Positions 16,313-26,025 are shown, numbered from the stretch's first letter. The stretch is DNA of 58,292 nucleotides from Candidatus Butyricimonas faecavium (GCA_944321125.1 CALUKD010000024.1:1-58292), one strand, 5' to 3'. Notes: generated by a model not told the origin, from the letters alone. A program made the numbers and translations.

Positions 16313-17209
16313 ATGGGGAATATGAAAAATGAATTACTAGCAAAATATATTCTTGGTGAGGTAAACATGAAAGAAGGGCAAAGAGTGGAACAATGGTTGG
16401 AAGAAAGTGAAGATCACCAACGTGAATTTCGACAACTCAAGCGCCGTATAGAATTAGGTTCTAAGCGTTACAAATATGGAGTTTTTAACCCTCGGCAGGC
16501 AATACAAAAAGTGAAATTTCCTGCGAAGGCGTACCACTTGCGAATTTTACAAGTGGCTGTCTCTATCATTGTTTTAATATTCGGTGTATTATGGTTTTGG
16601 AATAAAACGTCACTTCAGGAAACGGTTTTACTCTCCCGAACTGGGGAAATGAAAGCATTTTATTTACCGGATAGTTCCCATGTGACGTTAACCGGAGATA
16701 GTCGTTTGACTTATCATTCTCAATTCGGAAAGACGAATAGAGAACTTTCCTTACGAGGAGAGGCATTTTTTCGTGTAAAACCGGACACTAGCAAACCTTT
16801 TATCGTGGAAACATCCTTAATTCAAGTAGAGGTATTGGGTACTTCCTTTCAAGTGATTGCAGAAAAACTTCAAGCTGAAGTTTTTGTAGAAAAAGGACGG
16901 GTGAAAATTACCACTCAAGACAAAAAACAAGAAAGTGTCCTTGAAACTGGAATGTTCGTTAAGTATGGGAAAAAAGATGGGGAATTAATGATCTCCACGA
17001 AAGAAGATAAAGGGGAAATACAAATCCTTAAATTTGATAATGCCCCCTTATCTGAAGTCATCGAAACACTGAACGAATATTACGGTTGTCACGTAACACT
17101 ACCCGCAAACTATGCAACTCTCCGGATAACCGTTGTTTTCAAAGAAGTTTCACTAGAAGAGGCGATCAAGATCATTAACAGGACTTTAGATATTCAATTA
17201 ACAATTTAA
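16313..17209 (+). CDS. FecR-family anti-sigma factor with C-terminal DUF4974 domain
   Basis: This 298-residue single-pass inner-membrane protein has a cytoplasmic sigma-binding segment at 1-76 and a transmembrane helix at about 77-96 (LRILQVAVSIIVLIFGVLWF). The periplasmic FecR domain is about 105-215 (GEMKAFYLPDSSHVTL, LSLRGEAFFRVKPD, VEVLGTSFQV). The C-terminal DUF4974 region starts near 238 (LKFDNAPLSEVIETLNEYYG). DUF4974 resembles the STN fold, and in this family it contacts the receptor's signalling domain. The ATG three codons in is an alternative start. It sits between the sigma factor and the TonB receptor, two bases before the latter. Confidence 0.92.
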   Translation: MGNMKNELLAKYILGEVNMKEGQRVEQWLEESEDHQREFRQLKRRIELGSKRYKYGVFNPRQAIQKVKFPAKAYHLRILQVAVSIIVLIFGVLWFWNKTSLQETVLLSRTGEMKAFYLPDSSHVTLTGDSRLTYHSQFGKTNRELSLRGEAFFRVKPDTSKPFIVETSLIQVEVLGTSFQVIAEKLQAEVFVEKGRVKITTQDKKQESVLETGMFVKYGKKDGELMISTKEDKGEIQILKFDNAPLSEVIETLNEYYGCHVTLPANYATLRITVVFKEVSLEEAIKIINRTLDIQLTI

Positions 17210-17211
17210 GT

Positions 17212-19833
17212 ATGCGTGCCGGACTTATACTTATCTTGTTGATTTTTTGTACCATGAAAGGAAATGCTCAAGAAGTTTTTTCATTTACATTTCGTGAAAC
17301 TCCCGTGGAGGAAGTGTTGGAAAAAATCGAGCAACAAACAGGATATATATTTTCATATTCACCGTCTATTTTACATCAATGTCCCCTAAAGACAATATCT
17401 ATAGAACAAGCTAATTTAGAACAGATATTAAACCTTTTGTTTAAATCATCAAACATCTCTTGGGAGAAATTAGGAAGATATATTATTTTAAAACAGGGAA
17501 AACGTTTTTTTATTGTTTATGGAAGAATATATGACAAAGCATCTCGGGAAAGACTGATTGGAGCCTCCGTTTATGATTCTCGGTTGCACGTGGGCGCAGC
17601 GACCAATAATTACGGATTCTACACGTTGACCGTACCGGAAGGAGAAGTTTGTTTAAACTATTCCTACGTGGGGTATCAAAGTGTCTCATACCAATTCTAT
17701 TTGAAATCGGATACCATGATTCATGTCGAATTGCAACCTATGTTGAATTTAGACGAAATTGTTGTGGTTCAACCTAATATTCCCAGATGGGTAAAGAATT
17801 CGCAACCGGGACAAGTGGAATTCCCGATCTATACTGCAACGGTGCTCCCCAAATTTTTAGGAGAAAGTGATCTACTGAAAACGGTTCAATTATTTCCCGG
17901 AGTGCAGGTAGGTATGGAAGGAATAGCTGGAATATTGGTTCGAGGGGGAAATCGGGATGAAAATCAATTTCTAATAGATGACATTCCTTTGTATAATGCG
18001 AATCATTTATTGGGATTTTTTTCGGTATTCAATTCTGATGCCGTGAAAAACGTAAACTTTTACAAATCAAGTTTTCCCGCCCGTTATGGAGGACATCTTT
18101 CTTCCATCATGGACATACGTTTGAAGGAAGGTAATCTACAAGAATATCATGGTAGTTTTTCTATTGGTCTTTTGTCCAGTAAATTTAATATTGAAGGCCC
18201 CATTGAAAGAAATCGTAGTTCGTTTAATATCACAGCTAGAAGGACTTATCTGGATTTAATAGGAGCTCCTATTTATGCTGCGATAAATAACACGAATGAT
18301 AGTAAAGAAAAGATTGGGTATAATTTCACGGATATAAACATCAAACTTACTCGTATTTTTTCACAACAGAATGCTTTATCTCTTATTCTATTCTACGGGA
18401 ATGATTATTTGAAGTACAAAAAGGATGAGAAAGACTCCTATTATATAGAACCTGACCGTACACGAGACTACATGCGTGTGGTTTGGGGAAATTGGGGTGT
18501 TGGATTGCGGTGGGACAAAATGATTTCCACGGGATTGTATGCGAATACAATGCTTTCTTATAACCAATATCGGGCCTTTATGAATAAAAGATACCGCCAT
18601 GAAAATGCATCGGGTGATACCATCCGGTTAAAAAAGATCCGTTTCAAGTCTGGCCAAGAGGAGTGGAGGTTGAAAAGTGATCTTACTTGGACCATGAATC
18701 ATTGGAACCGTTTGTATCTGGGAGGGCATTACATTCATCACGTTTTTACTCCGGAAAAACGAACAACTCTCAATAAAATAGAAAAAGAAATGCCTTCCCG
18801 AAAATGGGTAAATTACAAAGAATATGCTCATGAATTAGCCCTTTACCTAGAAGATAAGATTACTATTCAAGAGAAATGGATCGTACATCCCGGAATTCGG
18901 GGTATATTATTTCATGTCGGGAGTACAAATTATTTTTCATTGGAACCTCGATTTTCCATACAGTATAATTGGACGGATCGTTGGGAAACAAAAGCTTCCT
19001 ACACACTGATGTCCCAATATATTCATCAGTTGGGAAGTAGTACAATGAATATGCCTACTGACCTGTGGATTCCGGTTAGTGATAATGTAAAACCCATGAA
19101 ATCACATCAATGTGTATTAGGTATTTATTATCATCCCTGCACGCAATGGCATTTTTCTCTTGAAGGATTTCATAAAACCTATAATCATCTGCTAGACGAT
19201 TATAACGGGGTAGACATAACCCCGGAGTATTCAGATTGGAAAGAAAATGTTCATTCAGGAAAAGGACATTCCTATGGGTTGGAGTGGATGGGGCAAAAAA
19301 CAGGGGGAAGAACAAATGGATGGATAAATTATACTCTTTCTCGTGCTTATCGCTGGTTTCCGGATGGTTCAATCAATCAAGGCCGACGCTTTCCGACAAA
19401 ATATGATAGCCGTGACATGCTGAATCTGGTTTTACTGCATAAATTCAGCAACTTTTTTGATGTAAGTGCTACATGGACATTCAATAACGGTTTCTATACA
19501 ACGCAACCATTGGAAAGATATAATACGCCGACCCACCTACCGGGGGAGAAAGGAGAGGAAAAGAAGGATATCATATTTCATATTGAAAAACGTAACAACA
19601 TGAAAACACCCGATTATCATCGTCTGGATTTAGGATTCAATTTTCATCGTTGTCGAAAACATGGAATTTCCACTTGGAGTATTAACCTGTATAATGCTTA
19701 TTGCAGGTTGAACACGATAGAATTAAGTCCCGATTACGATTCTAAATATGGCAATCGGGAAGAACGACAATATTTTAGTAATGATTGGCTTTTCCCAATC
19801 ATACCCTCTTTTTCTTACACGTTTACTTTTTAA
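17212..19833 (+). CDS. TonB-dependent receptor with N-terminal STN signalling domain
   Basis: This 873-residue outer-membrane protein has a signal peptide at about 1-19 (ending GNAQ). An STN domain spans about 22-85 (FTFRETPVEEVLEKIEQQTGY, then TISIEQANLEQILNLLF). A carboxypeptidase-regulatory-like beta-sandwich follows at about 101-185 (GRIYDKASRERLIGASVYD). The plug is about 200-310 (FLGESDLLKTVQLFPGVQ, ILVRGGNRDENQFLIDDIPLYN, PARYGG), and a 22-strand-type barrel ends in aromatic FTF. The STN domain marks it as the transducer that signals to FecR. The substrate is unknown. Two DUF4249 lipoproteins and a second receptor follow in the same operon. Confidence 0.93.
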   Translation: MRAGLILILLIFCTMKGNAQEVFSFTFRETPVEEVLEKIEQQTGYIFSYSPSILHQCPLKTISIEQANLEQILNLLFKSSNISWEKLGRYIILKQGKRFFIVYGRIYDKASRERLIGASVYDSRLHVGAATNNYGFYTLTVPEGEVCLNYSYVGYQSVSYQFYLKSDTMIHVELQPMLNLDEIVVVQPNIPRWVKNSQPGQVEFPIYTATVLPKFLGESDLLKTVQLFPGVQVGMEGIAGILVRGGNRDENQFLIDDIPLYNANHLLGFFSVFNSDAVKNVNFYKSSFPARYGGHLSSIMDIRLKEGNLQEYHGSFSIGLLSSKFNIEGPIERNRSSFNITARRTYLDLIGAPIYAAINNTNDSKEKIGYNFTDINIKLTRIFSQQNALSLILFYGNDYLKYKKDEKDSYYIEPDRTRDYMRVVWGNWGVGLRWDKMISTGLYANTMLSYNQYRAFMNKRYRHENASGDTIRLKKIRFKSGQEEWRLKSDLTWTMNHWNRLYLGGHYIHHVFTPEKRTTLNKIEKEMPSRKWVNYKEYAHELALYLEDKITIQEKWIVHPGIRGILFHVGSTNYFSLEPRFSIQYNWTDRWETKASYTLMSQYIHQLGSSTMNMPTDLWIPVSDNVKPMKSHQCVLGIYYHPCTQWHFSLEGFHKTYNHLLDDYNGVDITPEYSDWKENVHSGKGHSYGLEWMGQKTGGRTNGWINYTLSRAYRWFPDGSINQGRRFPTKYDSRDMLNLVLLHKFSNFFDVSATWTFNNGFYTTQPLERYNTPTHLPGEKGEEKKDIIFHIEKRNNMKTPDYHRLDLGFNFHRCRKHGISTWSINLYNAYCRLNTIELSPDYDSKYGNREERQYFSNDWLFPIIPSFSYTFTF

Positions 19834-19837
19834 GATA

Positions 19838-20809
19838 ATGAGAATAGTAATTTTTATATGGATTGGCTTGTTTTATTGCGGGTGTAATAATTCAGAAGAA
19901 TATGATTTTCAGGGAAAGGTACCCGAAAGTCGCTTGGTTCTTTATGCTTATGCGGAAGCGGATTCTTTACTATATGCCGAAATTTCGAAATCAAGAACAT
20001 ACACGGACAACACGGAAATGGATTCAATATGGAATGTGAGAGGCCAGGTGTACATGAACGATCAGTATGCGGGAGAATTAAAACCCGTTGGTCATAACCG
20101 TTATTCGTTAGAAGTTCGCCCTAAAGCAGGAGATAAAATCACGATAAAAGTTGCTTGCTCGGGCTTGGAGGAAGCAATTGGTTCTACCACTGTATGCAGT
20201 TCGTTTCCGGAAATCAAATTAGATACTTTTAGTAAAATGAATACGCTGCAATTACGTATTCATTTAAAAGATAGGGGAGAAACGGAAAATTATTACAGGC
20301 TAGTGATTGAAAATGAAAAGTTTCATCATAGAATTCGTTGGGAAGATGGACATGGAAAAATAGATTCTTCCACGACTTATTCTTATGACGTGGATCTTTC
20401 CGGGGATAAATTATTATCTCACGATATGATTACGACTATTTTTGGAAAAGAGATAAATGTCAACCCGTATCAGGTATTCACAAATGAAAGTTTCCGGGGA
20501 AAGGAACGAATTATTTATGCAAGCGTAAGTCATCCCCATGCATACGAGAGGGAAACATGGGTGATCACGGGTGATGGAGACACGATCCGGTACGTGGAAA
20601 AGGAATCACATCGTTTACGGGTGAAAGTACTCCGAATAGACAAACCTTTATTTGATTATCTGTATACCTTGGGGATTTTTGAAAACCAATCATCCATGTA
20701 CAAGGAACCCATTCAAGTGTATTCTAACGTAGAAGATGGGCTCGGCATAGTGGGAAGTTGTTTCACTCGTGAAGTAATCATGGATTTTCCTGCAAAATCT
20801 GAAAAATAA
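19838..20809 (+). CDS. DUF4249 family lipoprotein (first copy)
   Basis: This 323-residue protein has a lipoprotein signal (MRIVIFIWIGLFYCGC; Cys16 likely lipidated), placing it in the outer membrane. The mature part has the DUF4249 pattern: a beta-sandwich start (SRLVLYAYAEADSLLYAEISKS), a module with VRGQVYMNDQYAGELKP, and a C-terminal segment where GLGIVGSCF precedes the end. DUF4249 proteins are encoded beside TonB receptors in Bacteroidota and may serve as SusD-like surface partners, which is inference. The open frame extends to 19748, but that part overlaps the receptor gene and the Met at 19838 starts the signal peptide, four bases after the receptor stop. Confidence 0.85.
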   Translation: MRIVIFIWIGLFYCGCNNSEEYDFQGKVPESRLVLYAYAEADSLLYAEISKSRTYTDNTEMDSIWNVRGQVYMNDQYAGELKPVGHNRYSLEVRPKAGDKITIKVACSGLEEAIGSTTVCSSFPEIKLDTFSKMNTLQLRIHLKDRGETENYYRLVIENEKFHHRIRWEDGHGKIDSSTTYSYDVDLSGDKLLSHDMITTIFGKEINVNPYQVFTNESFRGKERIIYASVSHPHAYERETWVITGDGDTIRYVEKESHRLRVKVLRIDKPLFDYLYTLGIFENQSSMYKEPIQVYSNVEDGLGIVGSCFTREVIMDFPAKSEK

Positions 20810-20840
20810 AAAATCTGAATAGGGGTTTTCCTGTTTATTG

Positions 20841-20852
20841 ACTCTTAAGAGT
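20841..20852. promoter_or_regulatory. perfect palindrome between the two DUF4249 genes
   Basis: ACTCTTAAGAGT is a perfect 12-base palindrome in the 66-base gap, 23 bases before the second DUF4249 start. An 11/12 match (ACTCTTAATAGT) lies at 14952-14963, upstream of the broken mini-gene. It may be an operator or a weak hairpin. It is the only sizeable gap inside the operon. Confidence 0.3.
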
Positions 20853-20875
20853 AGAAAACTCAAAAGACTCAATAC

Positions 20876-21814
20876 ATGAAAAAAGAAGTTGTCGGAATAT
20901 TTCTCGTGTTATTAACATGGGAATTATTATTAAATGGATGTGAGCAAAAATTACACCTTGATTTAAATGCACAATCTCCTGTTCTGGTTGTAAATAGTAT
21001 TTTAATGGCTGATAACGATTCTGTTCGTGTGCGAGTCACTTGGACAAAAAACGTCTACGAACAGGGTGATTTTCCCGTAGAGGCAAATGCTTCGGTAAAA
21101 TTATACAAAAATGATCGTTTCGTGGGGGCATGTCAGTATCAGAAAGAGGGATGGTATATCATAGTCCATCATGTAGAGGCAACCGAAGTTTACCGGATAG
21201 AAGTAGATGTTCCCGGCAGACCTCTTGTTTGGGGGGAAACTAGAGTACCTGCTCCCTTGTTAAATGCGAGCATAGAATGTGACAGCCTGCAGGAACGGAT
21301 TATCAATCGGTGGACTGATCGGGAAGAAGAAAAAAACTATTATTGGCTGTCTTCCACCCATTCTTCTCTGAATGGGGTTCCGGACACTTTGCATATGGAA
21401 CTTCTGTCTTATCTTCAAACGAATAGCACGTTACCCGATGCCTTTAACCGCAGTTTTGACTTTGACGAAGAAATTCCAGCTGAATACGATTATTATTTAA
21501 GAGTAGAGGATAGCGGTTTGTCGGGGAAAGAGATCGAGTTAAGCTATAAGGGACGGCGTTCGGGATATTATTACTGGGAACCGGACACGGGATGCTATAA
21601 AAGTATCCGTTTCATATTAAGCCTTGATGAAAATTACGATCGTTATTTGAAATCGTCGATTGTGAATGACGATTATTTGGCGGCAATGGATTCTGAACCC
21701 CTGTTTTATGCTCCTTTGTGGACTTATTCTAACATACACGGGGGAACCGGGCTGGTAGCCTCTTATTCAAAATATGAAGATTTATTCATTCAAGTATTCA
21801 CGAAACGGGAGTAA
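20876..21814 (+). CDS. DUF4249 family lipoprotein (second copy)
   Basis: This 312-residue protein has a lipoprotein signal ending LLLNGC (Cys22). The mature protein starts EQKLHLDLNAQSPVLVVNS and continues with VRVTWTKNVYEQGDFPVEANASVKLYKND, the typical DUF4249 opening, and ends with a THGT-like motif, here YSNIHGGTGLVASYSKYED. It is only distantly similar to the first copy, so the pair looks like two different components rather than a recent duplication. The second receptor starts seven bases after its stop codon, implying tight translational linkage of this lipoprotein with that receptor. Confidence 0.85.
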   Translation: MKKEVVGIFLVLLTWELLLNGCEQKLHLDLNAQSPVLVVNSILMADNDSVRVRVTWTKNVYEQGDFPVEANASVKLYKNDRFVGACQYQKEGWYIIVHHVEATEVYRIEVDVPGRPLVWGETRVPAPLLNASIECDSLQERIINRWTDREEEKNYYWLSSTHSSLNGVPDTLHMELLSYLQTNSTLPDAFNRSFDFDEEIPAEYDYYLRVEDSGLSGKEIELSYKGRRSGYYYWEPDTGCYKSIRFILSLDENYDRYLKSSIVNDDYLAAMDSEPLFYAPLWTYSNIHGGTGLVASYSKYEDLFIQVFTKRE

Positions 21815-21821
21815 TGGTAAG

Positions 21822-24149
21822 ATGAAACGTATTTTATTTATATGCAGCATTCTGATTGGAATTGTATTTGCTTCTTTCGCACAAAACGTAACGTTGAGCG
21901 GGTATATCGAGAACAAGGCAACAGGAGAACGACTGATAAATGCCACGATCGTTGAAACGAAAAGCGGGCGGGGAACAAGTTGTAACCGATATGGTTTCTT
22001 TTCACTCTCCTTACCTCGTGGAGAAAATCGTTTATCTGTAAGTCACGTGGGATTTACCCGTGTAGAATCTACTATTAACTTGCAAACGGATACATTAATT
22101 GTTATGTCGTTAATGCCCGGAAATTATCTGGAAGAAGTGTTGGTTATGGAGAAAAAAAACATCTTTTCATCTGCCTTGGGAAAACATTCCTTGTCTTTGG
22201 ATTGGGTAAAACGAATGCCTGTGGTCCTAGGGGAAGCTGACGTATTGAAATCCCTTCATTTCCTCCCCGGTGTGAACCCCGGTCAGGAAGGGTTAACCGG
22301 TTTTAGCGTGAGGGGTGGTAGTCCCGATAACACTCAATTCTTACTAGATGGTCTTCCCGTGTATAATGTGAATCACGCTTACGGGTATTTTTCCGCTTTT
22401 AACGGAGATGCCTTGCAAGATGTTACACTTTACACGGGTGACCTTCCCGCTCGTTATGGAGGTAACTTGTCCTCCGTGTTGGAAGTGACTATGCGGGAAG
22501 GGAATCGTAAAAAATATTCGGGAGACATTCATGTTAGCCCGGTGGCCGGTTCCGTGGTCGTGGAAGGGCCATTGAAAAAAGATAAGGCCTCGTTCCTCAT
22601 ATCGGGAAGAAGAACTTGGTTGGACGGTTTACTATGGATGGGACAAAAGATTTCCGGAAGTGATTTTTCGACAGGTTATAATTTTTATGATTTAAATATT
22701 AAAGTAAATTGGGAAATAAACTCGCATAATCGGTTGTATATAAGTATGTATAACAGCCGGGATTCTCGTTTCGCAACATGGAAAGCAAAGGATTCCAAAC
22801 GTTCCGACCGTTTCCGGTTTTACTGGGGAAATTTAAGTGTTTCGGGACGTTGGAACCATCTCTTCAGTCCTACTTTTTTCTCCAATATCACCTTGTATTA
22901 TAGTCAATTCAATAATAGTCAAATCATGACGGTATATAACGAGAGCATCTCTCAACGAGAACAATCGAAGACAAATTCACGGTTACGGGATTGGACCTTG
23001 AAAACCGATTCGGAAATTTCTATCGGGGAGAAACACCGCACCCGATTCGGAACGGTTTGCTCTATTAAATATTATGTCCCGGAAATGTCATATATCGGTA
23101 GTGTAAACTTGAATGAGCACGTGAGAGACACGACAACCGGTAATGTGTATTCGCTGGAAACTTATCTGGAAGATCATTGGCAACTGAATGATCGTTGGAG
23201 CGTGGATGCCGGAGTTCGTTTTAGTTTACTGACGGTGCCTCACGCCCGTTATTATTCCTTGCAACCACGTCTTTCTATTTCGTATCGGATAGGAGAGAGC
23301 GTGTTATTCAAGACATCATGGGCAAGGATGCAGCAAGCTCAGCACCTGTTGATGAGTAATTCGATGGGCATGAATACCGATTTGTGGGTTCCTGTTACCC
23401 AGCGGGTAGCTCCCGCATCTTCGGATTTGTTTTCAATAGATTGTTTCTATGCTTTTGCAAATACATGGAATTTCTCGATAGAGGGATATTTCCACCGGAT
23501 GGATCACGTGGTGCGTTACAAAGATGGTATTCTTTTTCTTAAAACAAAGGACAGGAGCTGGCAGGATTATGTTGATATGGGCAAAGGGCGAGCTTATGGA
23601 CTGGAGGTTATGGCAAAGAAAACGACCGGAGCCTTAACGGGGTGGGTTTCGTATTCGTGGTCAAAATCGGAACGTCGTTTTGATCATGTAAATAACGGGG
23701 AATGGTTCCCCTTTGAATACGACCGTCGGCATAAGTTGAACGTGACGACCAATTACACGTTCCCGATCAAGGAAAGATGTAAGTTTAACAAATCATTTTC
23801 AATTAATTTTACGCTTGCGACCGGAAATTATATCTCGATAGGGAAACAATTTTATCATGCGGCCCCGATGCCTGAAAGTTTTCAAACTGATGCAGACAAC
23901 ATACAATACCGGGAATATATTGAGTGTCCGAATAATTTTCGAATGCCTGCTTATCATCATTTAGATATATCATACACTTTGGATAATCGAAAAGGTAAGG
24001 GAAGTTCATGGGTATTCGGCATTTATAATTTGTATGCCCGCAAGAATCCTTCCATCATATACCACAAACAAACGAAAGAAGGAGTGACTACCCGGAGTTG
24101 GAGTTTACTTCCATTTGTGCCATCCATAACGTGGAGTTACCATTTTTAG
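21822..24149 (+). CDS. TonB-dependent receptor without STN domain
   Basis: This 775-residue outer-membrane receptor has a signal peptide at about 1-21 (ending SFAQ). A carboxypeptidase-regulatory-like domain spans about 22-105 (VTLSGYIENKATGERLINATIVE). The plug is about 115-225 (VLGEADVLKSLHFLPGVNPG, FSVRGGSPDNTQFLLDGLPVYN, PARYGG), and a beta barrel ends WSYHF. Unlike the receptor at 17212 it lacks the STN domain, so it should transport but not signal directly to FecR. The plug motifs are clearly related to those of the first receptor. The reading frame opens earlier (21774), but that stretch lies in the lipoprotein gene; the Met at 21822 starts the signal peptide. Confidence 0.93.
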   Translation: MKRILFICSILIGIVFASFAQNVTLSGYIENKATGERLINATIVETKSGRGTSCNRYGFFSLSLPRGENRLSVSHVGFTRVESTINLQTDTLIVMSLMPGNYLEEVLVMEKKNIFSSALGKHSLSLDWVKRMPVVLGEADVLKSLHFLPGVNPGQEGLTGFSVRGGSPDNTQFLLDGLPVYNVNHAYGYFSAFNGDALQDVTLYTGDLPARYGGNLSSVLEVTMREGNRKKYSGDIHVSPVAGSVVVEGPLKKDKASFLISGRRTWLDGLLWMGQKISGSDFSTGYNFYDLNIKVNWEINSHNRLYISMYNSRDSRFATWKAKDSKRSDRFRFYWGNLSVSGRWNHLFSPTFFSNITLYYSQFNNSQIMTVYNESISQREQSKTNSRLRDWTLKTDSEISIGEKHRTRFGTVCSIKYYVPEMSYIGSVNLNEHVRDTTTGNVYSLETYLEDHWQLNDRWSVDAGVRFSLLTVPHARYYSLQPRLSISYRIGESVLFKTSWARMQQAQHLLMSNSMGMNTDLWVPVTQRVAPASSDLFSIDCFYAFANTWNFSIEGYFHRMDHVVRYKDGILFLKTKDRSWQDYVDMGKGRAYGLEVMAKKTTGALTGWVSYSWSKSERRFDHVNNGEWFPFEYDRRHKLNVTTNYTFPIKERCKFNKSFSINFTLATGNYISIGKQFYHAAPMPESFQTDADNIQYREYIECPNNFRMPAYHHLDISYTLDNRKGKGSSWVFGIYNLYARKNPSIIYHKQTKEGVTTRSWSLLPFVPSITWSYHF

Positions 24150-24165
24150 AAGATGAGTAAAAATA

Positions 24166-24202
24166 AAGCTGGAAACTTGATAAATAGTAAAGTTTCCAGC
24201 TT
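24166..24202. terminator. bidirectional terminator between the receptor operon and ftcD
   Basis: A perfect 13-bp stem (24166-24178 with 24190-24202; AAGCTGGAAACTT) has an 11-base loop. On the minus strand it is followed by a U-rich tail (TTTATTTTT), on the plus strand by TATATTT. It serves the two convergent operons. Confidence 0.8.
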
Positions 24203-24236
24203 ATATTTACAAAATTCAATAAAATCTGACTAGATA

Positions 24237-25937
24237 TTAGATTTTTGAATTCACGATATTCAAAATATCCGTTTCCATTTGTTTGGCCATTTCAACCACT
24301 TTTTCACCTCTGGAAATAATATCGTTAGCATATTCTTTATCATCCAATCCGGCAGCATTGATCTTCACGTTCAAGAAGGCTCCGATTACTCCGGAACGAG
24401 CGGCCAAAGCACCAACTCCGGCATCCGTTACAGAATTCGGGTTACCGATCTCGGCCATAGCTTTCACCACTTCCATACATTCGTAGCAAAGCATCATCGT
24501 TTTGAACGGAACTTCAGTAGCGAACTTGGTTGCATCTTGAATTGCTTGGTGACGTGCAGCTTTTTCTTCTTCTGTTTTCTTCGGTAATCCGAAGGCATCC
24601 ATAATACGATTGAAAGCGTTAGTATCCTCGTCAACCATTTTGATTAATTCAACTTGGTAAGCTTTTCCTCTTTCAGCCCAGTTACTGAATTCTTCCCAAC
24701 GATCATCCCAACCGCGTTTGTGAGAAGACAAGTTAGCAACCATCGTGGCTAATGAAGAAGCAAGAGCTCCCATGTATGCAGAAATAGAACCACCACCAGG
24801 AGCCGGAGATTCTGATGCAGTTTCATCGGCAAACTCACGAAGATTCATGTCAATCAAGAATTTCTTACCTTGATTCATCTCATCTTCTAGAATATACTCG
24901 ATAATTTTCTTTCTGGGTTCGAATGGATACAATTCATCCAAACCTAAAGATTTCACGGCAATCTTGATCAATTCCTGATCTGATACCCCGGTAGAGCGTT
25001 GTTGTTTGCGCAAGAAATAGCGTCCGGCATCCAACATGGCTTTTAATGGAATTACACCCACTAACTCGGAACCAGTTACCCGGATTCCGCGATCTTGTGC
25101 TTTACGACATACTTCATCAAAAGCCTCATGTACGGAAGTCACAGAAATATCTGTTAAGTTCATGGAAATTTGGGCAATTCCATATTCTTCAATAAACCAA
25201 CCGATGGCTTTTACAGATTTCAAAGTACCCGGAATCATTACGTTTTTACCGTTTTCATCTTTCACGATTTTTCCGGTAATAGGATTTCCTTCTCTTTTAG
25301 CTCTTCCTCTTTCGCGTACGTCAAAAGCGATCGCATTAGCACGACGGGTAGAGGTGGTATTTAAGTTTACGTTGTAAGCTACCAAGAAATTACGGGCTCC
25401 TACGGCAGTAGCTCCGGTTTTAGCCGTCCACTCGTTCAACTCACGAGGACCGAAATCGGGGTGCCATTGTTCACTGCTCAAACGTTCTCCAAGAGCTTCA
25501 TATTCTCCGGCACGGCAAGTAGCCAAATTCTTTCTTTCCGGGGCAAAGGCTGCATTCTCGTAGCAATATACCGGAATATTCAATTCTTCCCCGATACGTT
25601 TTGCCAAAGCACGAGCGTATTCCACGGTTTCTTCCATTGTGATGTTTGATACCGGAACCAAAGGACAAACATCAGTAGCTCCGAAACGGGGATGCGCTCC
25701 CTTGTGTTTTTTCATGTCGATCAACTCGGATGCTTTCTTAACGGCACGGAAAGCGGCTTCGCATACTTCTTCCGGAGTGCCAACCATGGTAACAACTGTA
25801 CGGTTCGTTGCTTTTCCCGGATCCACGTCAATAAGACTAACTCCCTCAACAGCCTTAATTTCTGCTGTAATCTGATCTATTATGTGCATATCGTTCCCTT
25901 CACTGAAATTTGGAACGCATTCGATTAATTTTTTCAT
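24237..25937 (-). CDS. ftcD: glutamate formimidoyltransferase / formimidoyltetrahydrofolate cyclodeaminase
   Basis: This 566-residue bifunctional enzyme performs the last steps of histidine degradation in the folate-dependent route. It transfers the formimino group from formiminoglutamate to tetrahydrofolate and then deaminates it to methenyl-THF. The N-terminal transferase part (about 1-330) opens ECVPNFSEGND and contains KGAHPRFGATDVCPLVP, whose His is the catalytic base in the family. The cyclodeaminase part (about 355-566) begins near FADETASESPAPGGGSISA, with PAPGGGS diagnostic. Length fits full-length FtcD (about 540-570). It is the last gene of the minus-strand run after hutI. hutH and hutU are not in the window. 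Confidence 0.94.
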   Translation of the reverse strand: MKKLIECVPNFSEGNDMHIIDQITAEIKAVEGVSLIDVDPGKATNRTVVTMVGTPEEVCEAAFRAVKKASELIDMKKHKGAHPRFGATDVCPLVPVSNITMEETVEYARALAKRIGEELNIPVYCYENAAFAPERKNLATCRAGEYEALGERLSSEQWHPDFGPRELNEWTAKTGATAVGARNFLVAYNVNLNTTSTRRANAIAFDVRERGRAKREGNPITGKIVKDENGKNVMIPGTLKSVKAIGWFIEEYGIAQISMNLTDISVTSVHEAFDEVCRKAQDRGIRVTGSELVGVIPLKAMLDAGRYFLRKQQRSTGVSDQELIKIAVKSLGLDELYPFEPRKKIIEYILEDEMNQGKKFLIDMNLREFADETASESPAPGGGSISAYMGALASSLATMVANLSSHKRGWDDRWEEFSNWAERGKAYQVELIKMVDEDTNAFNRIMDAFGLPKKTEEEKAARHQAIQDATKFATEVPFKTMMLCYECMEVVKAMAEIGNPNSVTDAGVGALAARSGVIGAFLNVKINAAGLDDKEYANDIISRGEKVVEMAKQMETDILNIVNSKI

Positions 25938-25979
25938 ATATATTAATTTTATAATTTGACAAAATAAAAATCAACGTAC

Positions 25980-26025
25980 GATTTTAAATTTCAATCTAAA
26001 ATTTAAAATCTAAAATCAATAAATT
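25980..26025. repeat. A+T-rich AAATCTAAAA repeat between hutI and ftcD
   Basis: Tandem variants of AATCTAAAAT (CAATCTAAAATT, AAATCTAAAATC) lie in the 160-base gap. Related runs occur at 2274-2318 and 46921-46960. Possible role as an RNA spacer or degenerate mobile repeat is unknown. Confidence 0.5.

Noticed and set aside
17212-24149. Classical SusC/SusD polysaccharide utilisation locus
   Set aside because: No SusD-family protein and no carbohydrate-active enzyme is encoded nearby; the lipoproteins are DUF4249 type.
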